Below, in pieces: positions 18,802 to 28,260 of a stretch of 64,000 nt of DNA. The notes under the pieces were generated by a model. It did not search any database and had not been told where the DNA came from. It saw nothing but the letters and a program-made list of their open reading frames with translations. This DNA is from Phaeobacter sp. J2-8 (GTDB taxonomy: Bacteria > Pseudomonadota > Alphaproteobacteria > Rhodobacterales > Rhodobacteraceae). Both the position numbers and the translations under genes were made by a program. The stretch lies in the NCBI RefSeq assembly GCF_022867865.1, contig NZ_JALIEC010000001.1, positions 850,501-914,500 on the forward strand. The letters run 5' to 3'. Every line of letters starts with the position of its first letter. Position 1 is the first letter of the stretch.

Positions 18802-20645
18802 TTTCCGGTTTTTTCCTCGGCTTTTTTGCCAGACTTGGAGCGCCGGAACGTGCTTTTGATATTTTCAAACAAGTCCGGTTTGTAGCCGTGGCTGCGCATG
18901 ATCAAATATTGCTGGCTGAAGGTGATGGTGTTGTTGGCAATCCAATACACCACAAGACCCGATGCAAAGCTGCCCAACATGAACATGAACACCCATGGCA
19001 TCCAGGCAAAGATCATCTGTTGCGTCGGATCGGTGGGGGCCGGGTTCAGCTTTTGTTGCAGCCACATGGAAATCCCAAGCAGCAGCGGCAGAATGCCGAT
19101 AAAGACCAGGGCAAGGATGGATCCGGGTTCCGGATTGCCCCAAGGCAGGAGGCCCCAAAGGTTGTAGAGCGACGATGGGTCGGGGGCGGACAGATCCTTG
19201 ATCCAGCCGATGAATGGCGCGTGGCGCAATTCCAGCGTGACGAAAATCACCTTGTAGAGCGAAAAGAAGATCGGGATCTGCAACAGGATCGGCAGACAGC
19301 CGGCGGCCGGATTGACCTTTTCCTTCTTGTAGAGCGCCATGGTTTCTTGCTGAAGCTTCTGGCGATCGTCGCCTGCGCGTTCCTTGATCTTCTGCATTTC
19401 CGGCTGAAGTTCGCGCATCTTGGCCATCGACGCATAGGATTTATATGCGAGCGGGAACAACAGCGCCTTGATCAGGAAGGTCAGGCCAATAATCGCCCAG
19501 CCCATGTTGCCAATCACACCGTTCAGCCAATGCAGGACGGCAAAGATCGGTTTGGTCAGGAAGAAGAACCAGCCCCAGTCAATCGAATCGATAAAGCCTT
19601 GGACGCCATCGGCCTGATATTCGCGGATGGTTTCCCATTCCTTGGCACCGGCGAAAAGCTGGGTCGTGGCCGAAATTTCGGCCCCGGATGCGAGGGTCTG
19701 GGTCGGCAGCACAGTTTCGGTTTGATAGATGTCGCGGCGTGCGTCGTATTTTGCGGCCGCTTTGAATGCGCTGCCCGGCGCGGGGGCCAGCGTGGTCATC
19801 CAATAGTGGTCGGCAAAGCCGATCCAGCCATTTTCGCTGACCTGCATGACTTCGGCCTGGGCGCCCTCGGACGGCAGCACGTCAAAATCGGTCATGTCGT
19901 CATAGCTGATTTCGCTAAGTTCGCCATCGGCCATGCCCACAACCCCTTCGTGCAACACGAAGAAGTTTTTCAGATCCGCAGGCTCGCCATGACGCGCGAG
20001 GATACCATAAGGCGCCATCGAGACCGTGCCGGAGCCGGAATTTGCCACCTTCTGGGTGATGGTGAACATATAATCCTGATCCACAGCGATTTCGCGCGTG
20101 AACATGAGACCCTTGCCGTTGTCCCATGTCAGGGTCACGGGCGTGTCTTCGCTCAGGGTTCTGCCGGTATCAACCTGCCATTCCGTGTTCGGGCCGGGCA
20201 CGTCGCCGCTGTTCAGGCCCTGACCGGGGGCCCAGCCATACAGCGCATAATAGGCACCGGGTTGCCCCACGGGTTTGAGCAGGCTGACGATGGGTGCACC
20301 TTCGTCCAGCGTTTCGCGGTAATCCTTGAGCGCCAGCGTGTCGATACGTCCGCCGAGGGCCGAAATGCTGCCTGACAGGCGCGCGGTTTCGATCATGATG
20401 CGCGGTGCATCTGTCGCCGTATCCGCGGTGGTGTCTTCGGTCACCGGGGTTGTGCCTGGGGCTGCGCTCGGGGTTTCTGCCACGCCGTCAACAGATGGGG
20501 CGCCTGCGCCGCCATCGATCTCGGTTTGGACCGTTGCCGGTTCCGTCACCTCGGCTTCGGGTGGAGGAAACAACACGAACCAGATCAGGATCACGATAAA
20601 GCTGAGCCCGGTTGCGAGAATGAGATTCTTGTTCTGATCGTCCAT
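18798..20645 (-). CDS. yidC: membrane protein insertase YidC
   Basis: Inserts and folds inner-membrane proteins alone or with SecYEG. Residues 1-25 form the first helix (ILATGLSFIVILIWFVLF), followed by an acidic/threonine-rich linker and the large periplasmic beta domain (about 60-350). The conserved insertase core runs from about 365 (FFFLTKPIFAVLHWLNG) and includes YKSYASMAKMRELQPEM, the coiled-coil region and SLYKVIFV. The lysine-rich tail (RRSKSGKKAEEKTGK) is typical for ribosome contact. 615 residues, full length. Confidence 0.97.
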   Translation of the reverse strand: MDDQNKNLILATGLSFIVILIWFVLFPPPEAEVTEPATVQTEIDGGAGAPSVDGVAETPSAAPGTTPVTEDTTADTATDAPRIMIETARLSGSISALGGRIDTLALKDYRETLDEGAPIVSLLKPVGQPGAYYALYGWAPGQGLNSGDVPGPNTEWQVDTGRTLSEDTPVTLTWDNGKGLMFTREIAVDQDYMFTITQKVANSGSGTVSMAPYGILARHGEPADLKNFFVLHEGVVGMADGELSEISYDDMTDFDVLPSEGAQAEVMQVSENGWIGFADHYWMTTLAPAPGSAFKAAAKYDARRDIYQTETVLPTQTLASGAEISATTQLFAGAKEWETIREYQADGVQGFIDSIDWGWFFFLTKPIFAVLHWLNGVIGNMGWAIIGLTFLIKALLFPLAYKSYASMAKMRELQPEMQKIKERAGDDRQKLQQETMALYKKEKVNPAAGCLPILLQIPIFFSLYKVIFVTLELRHAPFIGWIKDLSAPDPSSLYNLWGLLPWGNPEPGSILALVFIGILPLLLGISMWLQQKLNPAPTDPTQQMIFAWMPWVFMFMLGSFASGLVVYWIANNTITFSQQYLIMRSHGYKPDLFENIKSTFRRSKSGKKAEEKTGK

Positions 20646-20741
20646 GAGGGACCGCCACCTGTCCTTTGTGTATCAGGCCGGGTTCAACAGTTGCGGGGGG
20701 CAAAGGTCAAGGGCAGAGTGTCGTTTTCACACGGAATGCGA

Positions 20742-22307
20742 CTATTCGTGGCGACGCTGGGCCTTGTCCGGCACCGGAGAGATCCGCGGTGGGCGGGCAA
20801 TTCGGCTGTTGTGATCAGCAATCCAGTCGCGCAATTTTTCGACCGGCATTGGCATGGCAATGCCGTAGCCCTGCACATGACGGCAGCCCAATTGCGACAA
20901 AAGCGCGTTTTCGCCTACGGTTTCGACCCCTTCGGCCAGGGTATCGAGGCCCAGTTTGTCCGCCATGGTCAGGATGGTCGTGATCATGCGTTGCTGATCC
21001 GGGTCGGAGTTGCATTTGACGACAAATGAACGATCTATTTTCAACCGATCAATGGCGAATCGGCGCAACGAGGTGATCGAGGCATGGCCGGTGCCAAAGT
21101 CATCGAGATCAATATCACAGCCCAAAGCCGCCAGATCGGCGATGTTACGGGTAATGATGTCGTCCGGCGCGCCCGCCACCACATGTTCCAGGATTTCCAC
21201 GCAGAGGCGTTCCGGCCCGAGGTCAAAACGATCCAGCTCCCACCGTATCCGTTCCACCAGCCGGGGATTGCGCAGTTCATCTTCGGTGAAATTGACACCA
21301 ACGCTTGGGATCACGATGCCGTCTCTATCCAGATCTCTGAGCATTGTCAGCGCGTTGTACAACATGACCTCGCCCAGCCGTTCCAACAACCCGGCACTGT
21401 CCAGGGTCGGCAGGAAATCCGCAGGCGGAATCAAGCCCCGGACCGGGTGCAGCCACCGCGCCAGCGCCTCGACCCCGGTGATTTTGCCGGTTTCCGTAGA
21501 AATCTGCGGTTGGAACCAGGCGTGAATCTGGCCGTCATCCAGGGCTTTGGCTGCTTCATCAATCAAAGCGACGCGCTGATTGCGGTTGCGTTGAAGATCG
21601 GGGGAAAAGGCGCGGATTGCGCCCGGTCCATGGCGGCGGGCCTCATCCAGGGCGGCGGCGGTCGCGCCAATCAACTCCTCCGATCCACCAGTGGGCGCGC
21701 GGGCGGCAAGACAGAACCCGATGCAAGCAGAGGCATAAACAGGGGCGTTGTCGATTCGGATCGGGTCTTCAAACTCGGCCTGCAAACGTGCGGCCATCTG
21801 CACCGTGGTTTCCAGATCAATGCGCCGCACCGGTGCCAGCAACACGCCAATCCGCCAGTCGCCAAGGCGGACAAAGTTGTCCGGGCCACGCATCGACGTG
21901 CGAAGCCGGTTGGCCAATGTATCCATCACCCGATCACAGGCCGCACCGCCGAATCGTTCAACCAGATCCGCGGAATCGTCCACTTCTATCATGAAGAATG
22001 CTGTGGTGCGCCCAGAGGCCTTGCAGTCCGCGAGCACAGCGTTTGCGCGCGCTTCAAAACCTTCTTTCAGCTCCAACCCGGTAATTTCATCGCGCATTGC
22101 CGGGGAAGGGCGTCCCGCGCCGGACACGAGAATCAGCAGCCAAACCAGCGGCACACCGATTGCCGTCACCGCCAGCACCAATTCGCCGCCAAGCCAGAAC
22201 CCGCCAAGAGCCAAAACAGGAAATAATGCGGGAACAAAGGGACTTGCCGTAAGATCACGCAGGATCCGCCGCGGGGTACGAGACATGGACGATATGGATA
22301 CCGGCAT
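20742..22307 (-). CDS. EAL-domain cyclic-di-GMP phosphodiesterase with degenerate GGDEF domain
   Basis: Membrane-anchored c-di-GMP enzyme. Two N-terminal helices (about residues 20-65) precede a GGDEF-like domain whose active-site motif is replaced by RLGDWRIG, so cyclase activity is not expected. The EAL domain from about 265 keeps the catalytic set: EALARW, VNFTEDEL (Asn), ILEHV (Glu), DLDDFGTGH, LKIDRSF (Lys) and AEGVET. It therefore should hydrolyse c-di-GMP. Start taken at ATG 22307 (521 residues); a further 19 codons upstream are in frame but unlikely. It sits unexpectedly between yidC and ttcA. Confidence 0.9.
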   Translation of the reverse strand: MPVSISSMSRTPRRILRDLTASPFVPALFPVLALGGFWLGGELVLAVTAIGVPLVWLLILVSGAGRPSPAMRDEITGLELKEGFEARANAVLADCKASGRTTAFFMIEVDDSADLVERFGGAACDRVMDTLANRLRTSMRGPDNFVRLGDWRIGVLLAPVRRIDLETTVQMAARLQAEFEDPIRIDNAPVYASACIGFCLAARAPTGGSEELIGATAAALDEARRHGPGAIRAFSPDLQRNRNQRVALIDEAAKALDDGQIHAWFQPQISTETGKITGVEALARWLHPVRGLIPPADFLPTLDSAGLLERLGEVMLYNALTMLRDLDRDGIVIPSVGVNFTEDELRNPRLVERIRWELDRFDLGPERLCVEILEHVVAGAPDDIITRNIADLAALGCDIDLDDFGTGHASITSLRRFAIDRLKIDRSFVVKCNSDPDQQRMITTILTMADKLGLDTLAEGVETVGENALLSQLGCRHVQGYGIAMPMPVEKLRDWIADHNSRIARPPRISPVPDKAQRRHE

Positions 22308-22371
22308 GAGAGTTTCCGTCTGAGAAAAAGGACCACAAACGCAACCTAGACGCTTGTAGATCACTCAGACG

Positions 22372-23259
22372 TTAACGCAGCTGCGGGACCTCATCAGTCT
22401 TTGTGTCGAATTGTTCGGATTTTCGCATCAAGCCGGCGAAATCAAACAAATTCGGATCCAGAAGATGCGAGGGCCGGGCATTCATCAATGCGCGGAACAT
22501 CACCTGCCAGCGGCCGGGGCTGTTCTTTTCCCAGCCATCCAGAATCTGTTTGACCTGTTGGCGTTGCAACCCGTCCTGGCTGCCGCACAGATCGCAGGGA
22601 ATGATCGGGTATGCCATCGCACGGGCAAATTTCTCACAATCGGCCTCGGCCACGAATGCCAGCGGACGATAGACAAAAAGATCGCCCTCTTCATTGACCA
22701 GTTTCGGCGGCATTGTCGCCAATCGGCCACCGTGAAACAGGTTCATGAAAAAGGTTTCAAGAATATCGTCGCGGTGATGGCCAAGCACAACCGCAGAGCA
22801 GCCTTCTTCGCGGGCAACGCGATAAAGGTTGCCGCGTCGCAAACGGGAACATAATGCGCAGAATGTCCGCCCCTGCGGCACCTTGTCGACGACAATCGAA
22901 TAGGTATCCTGATACTCGATCCGATGCGGCACCGACATCTTCTGCAAGAATTCCGGCAGGACGGTGGCCGGGAACCCCGGTTGGCCCTGATCCAGATTGC
23001 AGGCCAGAATGTCGACCGGCAAGAGACCGCGCCACTGCAATTCATACAGAACCGCCAAGAGCGTATAGCTGTCTTTGCCACCGGACAGGCAAACCAGCCA
23101 CTTGGGCCGTTTGCCATCTTTGTCACTGGGTTCGACCATGGCAAAATGTTCCACGGCCTCGCGCGTTTGGCGGACAATACGCTTGCGCAGCTTTTTGAAC
23201 TCCGTTGTGGACGGAGCATTGGCAAACAGCGGGTGAATTTCGTCGGAATGGTCCAGCAT
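22372..23259 (-). CDS. ttcA: tRNA 2-thiocytidine(32) synthetase TtcA
   Basis: Thiolates cytidine 32 of several tRNAs using ATP and an iron-sulfur cluster. PP-loop SGGKDS at residues 59-64. The cluster cysteines are in CALCSR and [28 protein letters not shown] and the C-terminal [14 protein letters not shown] complete the family pattern. 295 residues, normal. ATG 23259 is followed by a clean frame; the gene ends 64 bp before the EAL protein's start codon. Confidence 0.95.
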   Translation of the reverse strand: MLDHSDEIHPLFANAPSTTEFKKLRKRIVRQTREAVEHFAMVEPSDKDGKRPKWLVCLSGGKDSYTLLAVLYELQWRGLLPVDILACNLDQGQPGFPATVLPEFLQKMSVPHRIEYQDTYSIVVDKVPQGRTFCALCSRLRRGNLYRVAREEGCSAVVLGHHRDDILETFFMNLFHGGRLATMPPKLVNEEGDLFVYRPLAFVAEADCEKFARAMAYPIIPCDLCGSQDGLQRQQVKQILDGWEKNSPGRWQVMFRALMNARPSHLLDPNLFDFAGLMRKSEQFDTKTDEVPQLR

Positions 23260-23335
23260 GGGGCGGGTTTAGGCGGCTTCAGCTGGGCTGGCAAGCATAA
23301 CAAGGGGCTCTGGCATTGCCGGGTCTCAATCGTGG

Positions 23336-23557
23336 TTAATCCGGGACATTGTCAATGCCGCCACGCCCCCAGGGGTGACAGCGCAGAATGCGCCGCAGCG
23401 CAAGCCAGCCTCCGCGCAATCCGCCGTGTTTTTCCAAGGCTTCCATCGCATAGGCCGAACAGGTGGGGTGATACCGGCAATTGTGCCCGACCCAGGGCGA
23501 AAACAGCAGGCGATAGAGCCGCACCGGAAGCGCCAGAACCCAGGCCAGCGGGCTCAT
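23336..23557 (-). CDS. yidD: membrane protein insertion efficiency factor YidD
   Basis: Small membrane-associated protein helping YidC-dependent insertion. 73 residues with the family signature VRLYRLLFSPWVGHNCRYHPTCSAYAMEAL, including the conserved Cys-Arg-(Y/F)-x-Pro-Thr-Cys-Ser. It overlaps rnpA by 4 bases (ATGA), the usual rpmH-rnpA-yidD order. Here yidC is 2.7 kb further on, after ttcA and the EAL gene. Confidence 0.95.
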   Translation of the reverse strand: MSPLAWVLALPVRLYRLLFSPWVGHNCRYHPTCSAYAMEALEKHGGLRGGWLALRRILRCHPWGRGGIDNVPD

Positions 23558-23973
23558 TTGCCGCCATGCACCTTGCGCAGGGCATAGCGTAGATCGCTTT
23601 GCAGATCCTGGAAATCCCGGCTTCCGGTGGCACCGGCCTTGCCGATCAGGACATAATCCCAGCCCGGTTTGCCCAATTGCGGAAGCATCAGGCGCGCGAT
23701 TTCGCGCAACCGGCGTTTGGCGCGGTTGCGGGCGACGGCATTGCCGACCTTCTTGGAACAGGTAAAGCCGACGCCGATCACAGGATCGTCGTCCCGGCGA
23801 TCGCGGGCCTGAATCAGAAAGCCACCAGTGCCCTGACGCCGCGCGCGGGCCGCAGCCAGAAACTGCGCGCGTTTTGCCAGAACCCGCAGGTCCGCAGACG
23901 ACAAAACCGCCGGATCAGGACAACCCGGCGTGGCATCGCTGCCAGTTTCGGGGGCCTCCGGCGGTGTCATCAT
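23554..23973 (-). CDS. rnpA: ribonuclease P protein component
   Basis: Basic protein subunit of RNase P, which removes 5' leaders from tRNA precursors. The RNR motif region is CSKKVGNAVARNRAKRRLREIAR, and the N-terminal LAKRAQFLAAARAR is the substrate-leader contact. An extra proline-rich stretch of about 28 residues precedes the core, common in alphaproteobacteria. Starts ATG 23973 and 23970 are adjacent. It follows rpmH by 17 bases. Confidence 0.94.
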   Translation of the reverse strand: MMTPPEAPETGSDATPGCPDPAVLSSADLRVLAKRAQFLAAARARRQGTGGFLIQARDRRDDDPVIGVGFTCSKKVGNAVARNRAKRRLREIARLMLPQLGKPGWDYVLIGKAGATGSRDFQDLQSDLRYALRKVHGGK

Positions 23974-23990
23974 GATAAAATCGTGAGAGC

Positions 23991-24125
23991 TTATGCGCTC
24001 AGCGACTTGCGGCCACGTGCGCGACGGGCATTAATGATCTTGCGACCGGCTTTGGTGGCCATACGCGAACGGAAACCGTGGCGCCGTTTGCGCACGAGGT
24101 TCGAGGGTTGGTAGGTGCGTTTCAT
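23991..24125 (-). CDS. rpmH: 50S ribosomal protein L34
   Basis: 44-residue ribosomal protein of the large subunit. [18 protein letters not shown] and [17 protein letters not shown] are essentially invariant. ATG 24125 is preceded by ACGGAG. A strong sigma-70-type promoter lies about 90 bp upstream and probably drives rpmH-rnpA-yidD. Confidence 0.97.
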   Translation of the reverse strand: MKRTYQPSNLVRKRRHGFRSRMATKAGRKIINARRARGRKSLSA

Positions 24126-24445
24126 CGCTCCGTCTCCGAATTCTGGGCCACATACGAATAGGCAGAGTGCATTTGCACGCGGAATCGCGCAGGCCGGTAA
24201 TTTGAAGCCCGTACTATAGGGGGGCTTTGCACCCAAGTCAAACACTGTCAGCACCCATTTGCCCGAGACTGCAATATTTTTTGCCGTGGCATGGCGCGGA
24301 ATGTTTCAGAATCGTCATATCCGGGCGGAAAACCAAGGTTTCCCATCACCAAGGATCAAGCGGGTGTGATCTTGCTGTTTCGACACTGGTGCAGAGCCCA
24401 TGTTTTGGCCAGACACAAGAACATCAGCCCCCGGAAACAAAGAAA
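24126..24445. other. divergent intergenic region rpmH / VTT gene
   Basis: 320 bp without a gene. It holds the rpmH promoter (24213-24241, reading leftwards). The half next to the VTT gene contains no convincing promoter or structure that I can see. Confidence 0.6.
24213..24241 (-). promoter_or_regulatory. sigma-70-type promoter for rpmH
   Basis: On the - strand, TTGACT (24241-24236) and TATAGT (24218-24213) are separated by exactly 17 bases, close to consensus and well placed about 90 bp before rpmH. The best promoter in the window by eye. Confidence 0.8.
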
Positions 24446-25186
24446 ATGACAGATATGACCTCCTCGCATTCCTCGCCCAAGCCGGGCATGGCCCGACATT
24501 TGCCGCTCATCGCGATTCTTTTGGTGGCGGTCATCGGGTTTTTCACCCTGCGGGACTATCTGACGTTTGACACGCTGCGCGATAATCGCGAGCTGTTGTT
24601 GGGCTGGCGTGACAGTCACTTTGCCCTGGTCGCGCTGGCCTTTGTCGGCATCTATGTGGCGATCGTGGCGTTTTCCTTGCCCGGTGCGGCGGTGGCCTCT
24701 GTCACGGGCGGGTTCCTGTTCGGCCTGGCGGCGGGATCGGCGTTCAATGTGCTGGCAGCCACTATTGGCGCCACTTTGATCTTTCTCGCGGCGCGATGGG
24801 GGGTGGGCGCGTCTTTGACGGCAAAGCTTGAAACCTCCGAAGGAGCAGTGGCCCGGATCAAGGATGGCTTGCGCGACAATGAAATCAGCGTCCTGCTGTT
24901 GCTGCGTCTGGTGCCGGCGGTGCCGTTCTTTGTCGCCAATCTGGTGCCGGCGCTGGTTGGCGTGAAATTCCGCAACTTTGTCTGGACCACCGCCGTGGGC
25001 ATCATTCCCGGCGCGATTGTCTTTACCTCGATCGGTGTGGGTCTGGGCGCGGTGTTCGATCGCGGCGAGAGCCCCGATCTCAGCCTGTTGTGGGAACCGC
25101 AAATTCTGGGGCCCTTGCTTGGCCTGTCTGTGCTGGCCGCCCTGCCCATTATCATCAAAGCCGTGCGCGGCAAGAAAGAGATCTGA
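24446..25186 (+). CDS. TVP38/TMEM64 family (VTT domain) membrane protein
   Basis: Integral membrane protein of the DedA/VTT superfamily, implicated in lipid scrambling or membrane homeostasis in relatives. The VTT core is ALAFVGIYVAIVAFSLPGAAVASVTGGFLFG followed by LLLLRLVPAVPFFVANLVPALVGV, with the re-entrant FxxxxxxxGxxxG-type glycines. Start at ATG 24446 (246 residues); upstream in-frame sequence is not conserved-looking. It ends 3 bases before the MerA-like flavoprotein; the two are found together, or fused, in other bacteria. Confidence 0.85.
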   Translation: MTDMTSSHSSPKPGMARHLPLIAILLVAVIGFFTLRDYLTFDTLRDNRELLLGWRDSHFALVALAFVGIYVAIVAFSLPGAAVASVTGGFLFGLAAGSAFNVLAATIGATLIFLAARWGVGASLTAKLETSEGAVARIKDGLRDNEISVLLLLRLVPAVPFFVANLVPALVGVKFRNFVWTTAVGIIPGAIVFTSIGVGLGAVFDRGESPDLSLLWEPQILGPLLGLSVLAALPIIIKAVRGKKEI

Positions 25187-25189
25187 CCC

Positions 25190-26607
25190 ATGCAAAAGAT
25201 CAAAACAGATATTCTGGTCATTGGCGCGGGGTCCGGCGGGCTGTCGGTTGCGGCGGGTGCAGTTCAGATGGGGGCAGATGTCACCCTTCTGGAAGGCCAC
25301 AAGATGGGCGGTGATTGCCTGAACTTCGGGTGCGTGCCGTCCAAGGCGCTTATTGCCAGCGGCAAGGCCGCCTATGGTCAGGCCCATGCCAGCCAATATG
25401 GCGTTGCCGATGCCGTGCCACAGGTCGACTACGCCGCGGCCAAGGATCATGTGGCCGATGTGATTGCCCAGATCGAGCCGGTCGATTCGCAAGACCGGTT
25501 CGAAGATCTGGGCGTGCGGGTGATCCGCGAGTTTGGCAAATTCATCTCCGCGACCGAGGTGCAGGCCGGCGATCATCTGATCACTGCGCGCCGGATCGTG
25601 ATTGCCACCGGATCTTCGCCGTTGGTGCCGCCGATTCCGGGGTTGGACAAGGTGCCATATGAGACCAATGAAACCCTGTTCAATCTGCGGGAGCGGCCGG
25701 ATCACCTTATGATCATTGGCGGCGGGCCGATTGGCATGGAGATGGCGCAGGCGCATCGCCGATTGGGCTGTGCCGTGACGGTGATCGAAGGCCAGAAGGC
25801 CCTGGGCAAGGATGACCCGGAAATGGCCGCCATTGTGCTGGACCAATTGCGTGCCGAGGGAATCGAGATCGCCGAAGACGCGCTTGCGGCCGAAATCCGT
25901 GGACAGGCCGGCGCGATCGAGGTCGAGACCAAGGATGGCCGCGTTTTCAAAGGCTCGCATCTGCTTGTGGCGGTCGGGCGCAAATCCAACACCGACAGCC
26001 TGGATCTGGACAAGGCCGGGATCGAAACCACCCGGACCGGGATCAAGGTCGACGCCAGCCTGAAAACCACAAACCCAAAGGTCTATGCCATTGGCGACGT
26101 GGCGGGGGGGCTGCAATTCACCCATGTCGCGGGCTATCACGCGGGGATCATCATCCGCTCGGCGCTGTTTGGCCTGCCGCCAAGACCAGCACCGCGCATA
26201 TCCCCTGGGCAACCTATACCGCGCCGGAACTGGCGCAGGTCGGGTTGACAGAGGCACAGGCGCGCGAGGCGCATGGCGACACGCTGGAGGTGGTGCGGTT
26301 CCACTTTGAGCACAATGACCGGCTGATTGCGGAACGCAAAACTGCGGGCCTGATAAAGGTCATGGTGTTGAAGGGCCGTCCCGTTGGCGTGTCGATTGCC
26401 GGCCATCAGGCGGGAGAGCTGATCAATCTTTGGTCGCTGGTCATCGCAAACAAGCTGAAAATGAAACATGTTGCCGCGATGGTTTCGCCTTATCCCACCA
26501 TTGGTGAAATCAACAAACGCGCAGCGGGGGCCTATTTCTCTCCCAGATTGTTTGATAACCCGATGGTCAAGCGCGTCGTCAGGTTTGTTCAGCGCTGGCT
26601 GCCCTGA
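25190..26607 (+). CDS. MerA/dihydrolipoamide-dehydrogenase-like FAD oxidoreductase, frameshifted
   Basis: Class I pyridine nucleotide-disulfide oxidoreductase. FAD loop GAGSGGLSVAAGA; redox disulfide Cys43/Cys48 in CLNFGCVPSKAL; NAD(P) loop IIGGGPIGMEMA; second FAD motif VYAIGDVAGG. The frame breaks at about 26179, and continues as KTSTAHIPWATYTAPELAQVGLTEAQ in the next frame; one missing base restores about 472 residues. The C-terminal active site reads SPYPTIGE, a Tyr where true lipoamide dehydrogenases have His, so it is not the E3 subunit (the lpd at 47.2 kb is). It lacks the N-terminal metal-binding domain of MerA. Substrate unknown. Confidence 0.85.
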
Positions 26608-26635
26608 TCGGGGCATGTATCGGTAGGGGCCACAT

Positions 26636-28015
26636 ATGCTCAATTCGCTGTCGGGGCGTTTCCTGATCCTTACAACTGTCTTCGTCATGTTGGCGGAGGT
26701 GCTGGTTTTTGTTCCGTCGGTGGCGCGCTATCGCGAGGATTATTTGCTGGGCCATCTGGAAAGGGCCCAGATCGCATCCTTGTCGCTTTTGGCCAACGAC
26801 GTGATTGATATGGACCTGGAAGAGGAATTGCTGCGCAATGCCGGGGTCTATAACGTCGTGCTGCGCCGCAACGAGGCGCGCCAGCTGATCCTGTCGTCCC
26901 CGATGCCGGGACCAATTGATGCAACCTTTGATCTGCGCGATGCTTCGGCGTTGACGCTGATTCTGGACGCACAGCGCCGACTGTTGGACCCAACACCACG
27001 GATCATTCGGGTGATCGGTAACCCGTTGCGGGATGCCGGGTTGCTGATTGAGGTGTCGATGGACACCGCGCCGCTGCGCATGGCGATGATCGACTATGGC
27101 CTGCGGATATTGTTCCTGTCGGCGGTGATCTCGATTGCGACGGCGTTTCTGTTGTTCCTGGCGGTGCGGGTGTTTCTGGTCAAACCGATCAAACGGGTTG
27201 TCGGCCAGATGGCGGCCTATGCCGCCGCGCCAGAGGATGGCCGCCGGATCATCCAGCCCTCTGCCGGGGTGCGCGAGTTGCGCGAAGCCGAGGAGGCGCT
27301 GAAATCGCTGGAAACCGAACTGACCCAGTCGCTGAAACAAAAGGAACGTTTGGCGCAATTGGGCGGGGCGGTGGCCCGTATCAGCCATGATTTGCGCAAT
27401 ATCCTGACCTCGGCGCAATTGTTCGCGGACCGGATTGAAATGTCCGAAGATCCGGGCGTCAAACGGCTGGCGCCGAAACTGGTGAAATCCATCACCCGCG
27501 CGGTGACGCTCTGCGAAAATACCCTGGCCTTTGGCCGCGCAGAGGAACCAACACCGGAGCTGTCACCAATCCCGCTGGCGGAATTGGTCAGCGACGTGGT
27601 GGAAAGCGAGCGTCTGGCCATTGGCGAATATGACCTCAGCTTTTCCGAAGACGTCCCCGCCACGCTGCAACTGCGGTCTGACAGTGAACAATTGTTCCGC
27701 GTGCTGTCCAATCTTGTGCGCAATGCACGCCAGGCGATCATGGCGACCGGCAAGGGCGGCGAAATCAACATCTGTGGCGAGGAATATGAAGACGTCTGGT
27801 TGATTCGGGTCACCGACACCGGCCCCGGCCTGCCACCCCGCGCCAAAGAGCATCTGTTCAAGGCGTTTCAGGGCGGTGTGCGCAAGGGTGGCAGCGGGCT
27901 GGGGTTGGCGATCGCCGCAGAGCTGATCCGCGGCCATGGCGGCACGATGGAGCTGAAACGCAGCGACGACACCGGTACGGTTTTTGAAATCTGCCTGCCG
28001 CGCAGCGATATCTAG
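26636..28015 (+). CDS. sensor histidine kinase, HAMP type
   Basis: Membrane-bound two-component sensor kinase, 459 residues. Helix 1 at about 7-30 and helix 2 at about 157-182 bracket a 125-residue periplasmic sensor. A HAMP region follows (182-235), then the phospho-acceptor His251 in ARISHDLRN, N-box NLVRNARQA, G1 DTGPGLP and G2 KGGSGLGLAIAAEL. No response regulator is adjacent, so it is an orphan in this window. The last codons are partly duplicated in the degenerate repeat tract immediately downstream. Confidence 0.92.
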   Translation: MLNSLSGRFLILTTVFVMLAEVLVFVPSVARYREDYLLGHLERAQIASLSLLANDVIDMDLEEELLRNAGVYNVVLRRNEARQLILSSPMPGPIDATFDLRDASALTLILDAQRRLLDPTPRIIRVIGNPLRDAGLLIEVSMDTAPLRMAMIDYGLRILFLSAVISIATAFLLFLAVRVFLVKPIKRVVGQMAAYAAAPEDGRRIIQPSAGVRELREAEEALKSLETELTQSLKQKERLAQLGGAVARISHDLRNILTSAQLFADRIEMSEDPGVKRLAPKLVKSITRAVTLCENTLAFGRAEEPTPELSPIPLAELVSDVVESERLAIGEYDLSFSEDVPATLQLRSDSEQLFRVLSNLVRNARQAIMATGKGGEINICGEEYEDVWLIRVTDTGPGLPPRAKEHLFKAFQGGVRKGGSGLGLAIAAELIRGHGGTMELKRSDDTGTVFEICLPRSDI

Positions 28016-28151
28016 ACCTGCCGCAGCGATATCTAAACCGCCACGCAGCGCGTTCCGAAACGGCTGTGCAGCCATTCTGGAACCGCCGCGCGGCGCTATT
28101 TTGAACTGTCGCGCAAAGAATTGTAAAAACTGCCACTTTCGCTCTTGCAAA
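27995..28151. repeat. degenerate tandem repeat of 21-23 bp units
   Basis: About seven units starting inside the last codons of the kinase gene: 27995-28016, 28017-28037, 28038-28060, 28061-28082, 28083-28105, 28106-28128, 28129-28151. Units 1 and 2 share CCGCAGCGATATCTA; later ones drift but keep a (T/C)GCCGCGCAGC-like head and a TAAA/GAAA end. No coding role is evident. It ends 32 bp before the tRNA-Arg gene. Confidence 0.6.
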
Positions 28152-28183
28152 GGTTCCGAACCTGACTTAAACCCCGCCTCCAC

Positions 28184-28260
28184 GGACCGATAGCTCAGCT
28201 GGATAGAGTACCTGACTACGAATCAGGGGGTCGGGGGTTCGAATCCTCCTCGGTCCGCCA
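28184..28260 (+). tRNA. tRNA-Arg (anticodon ACG)
   Basis: 77-nt cloverleaf. The acceptor arms GGACCGA and TCGGTCC pair fully, with discriminator G and an encoded CCA (28258-28260). The anticodon stem CCTGA/TCAGG holds loop CTACGAA, with anticodon ACG at 28218-28220. The T-loop GTTCGAATC is present. Its 3' 18 bases are repeated at 31205-31222, marking it as the integration site of the small element that follows. Confidence 0.97.

Noticed and set aside
23991-24254. 87-residue version of L34
   Set aside because: The extra N-terminal 43 residues run through the promoter region; L34 is invariantly 44-46 residues.
27984-28193. Frame encoding PAAAISK/PPRSAFRN-like peptide repeats over the end of the kinase gene
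   Set aside because: The peptide periodicity is a by-product of the 21-23 bp DNA repeat; no start signal of its own, and it runs into the tRNA gene.
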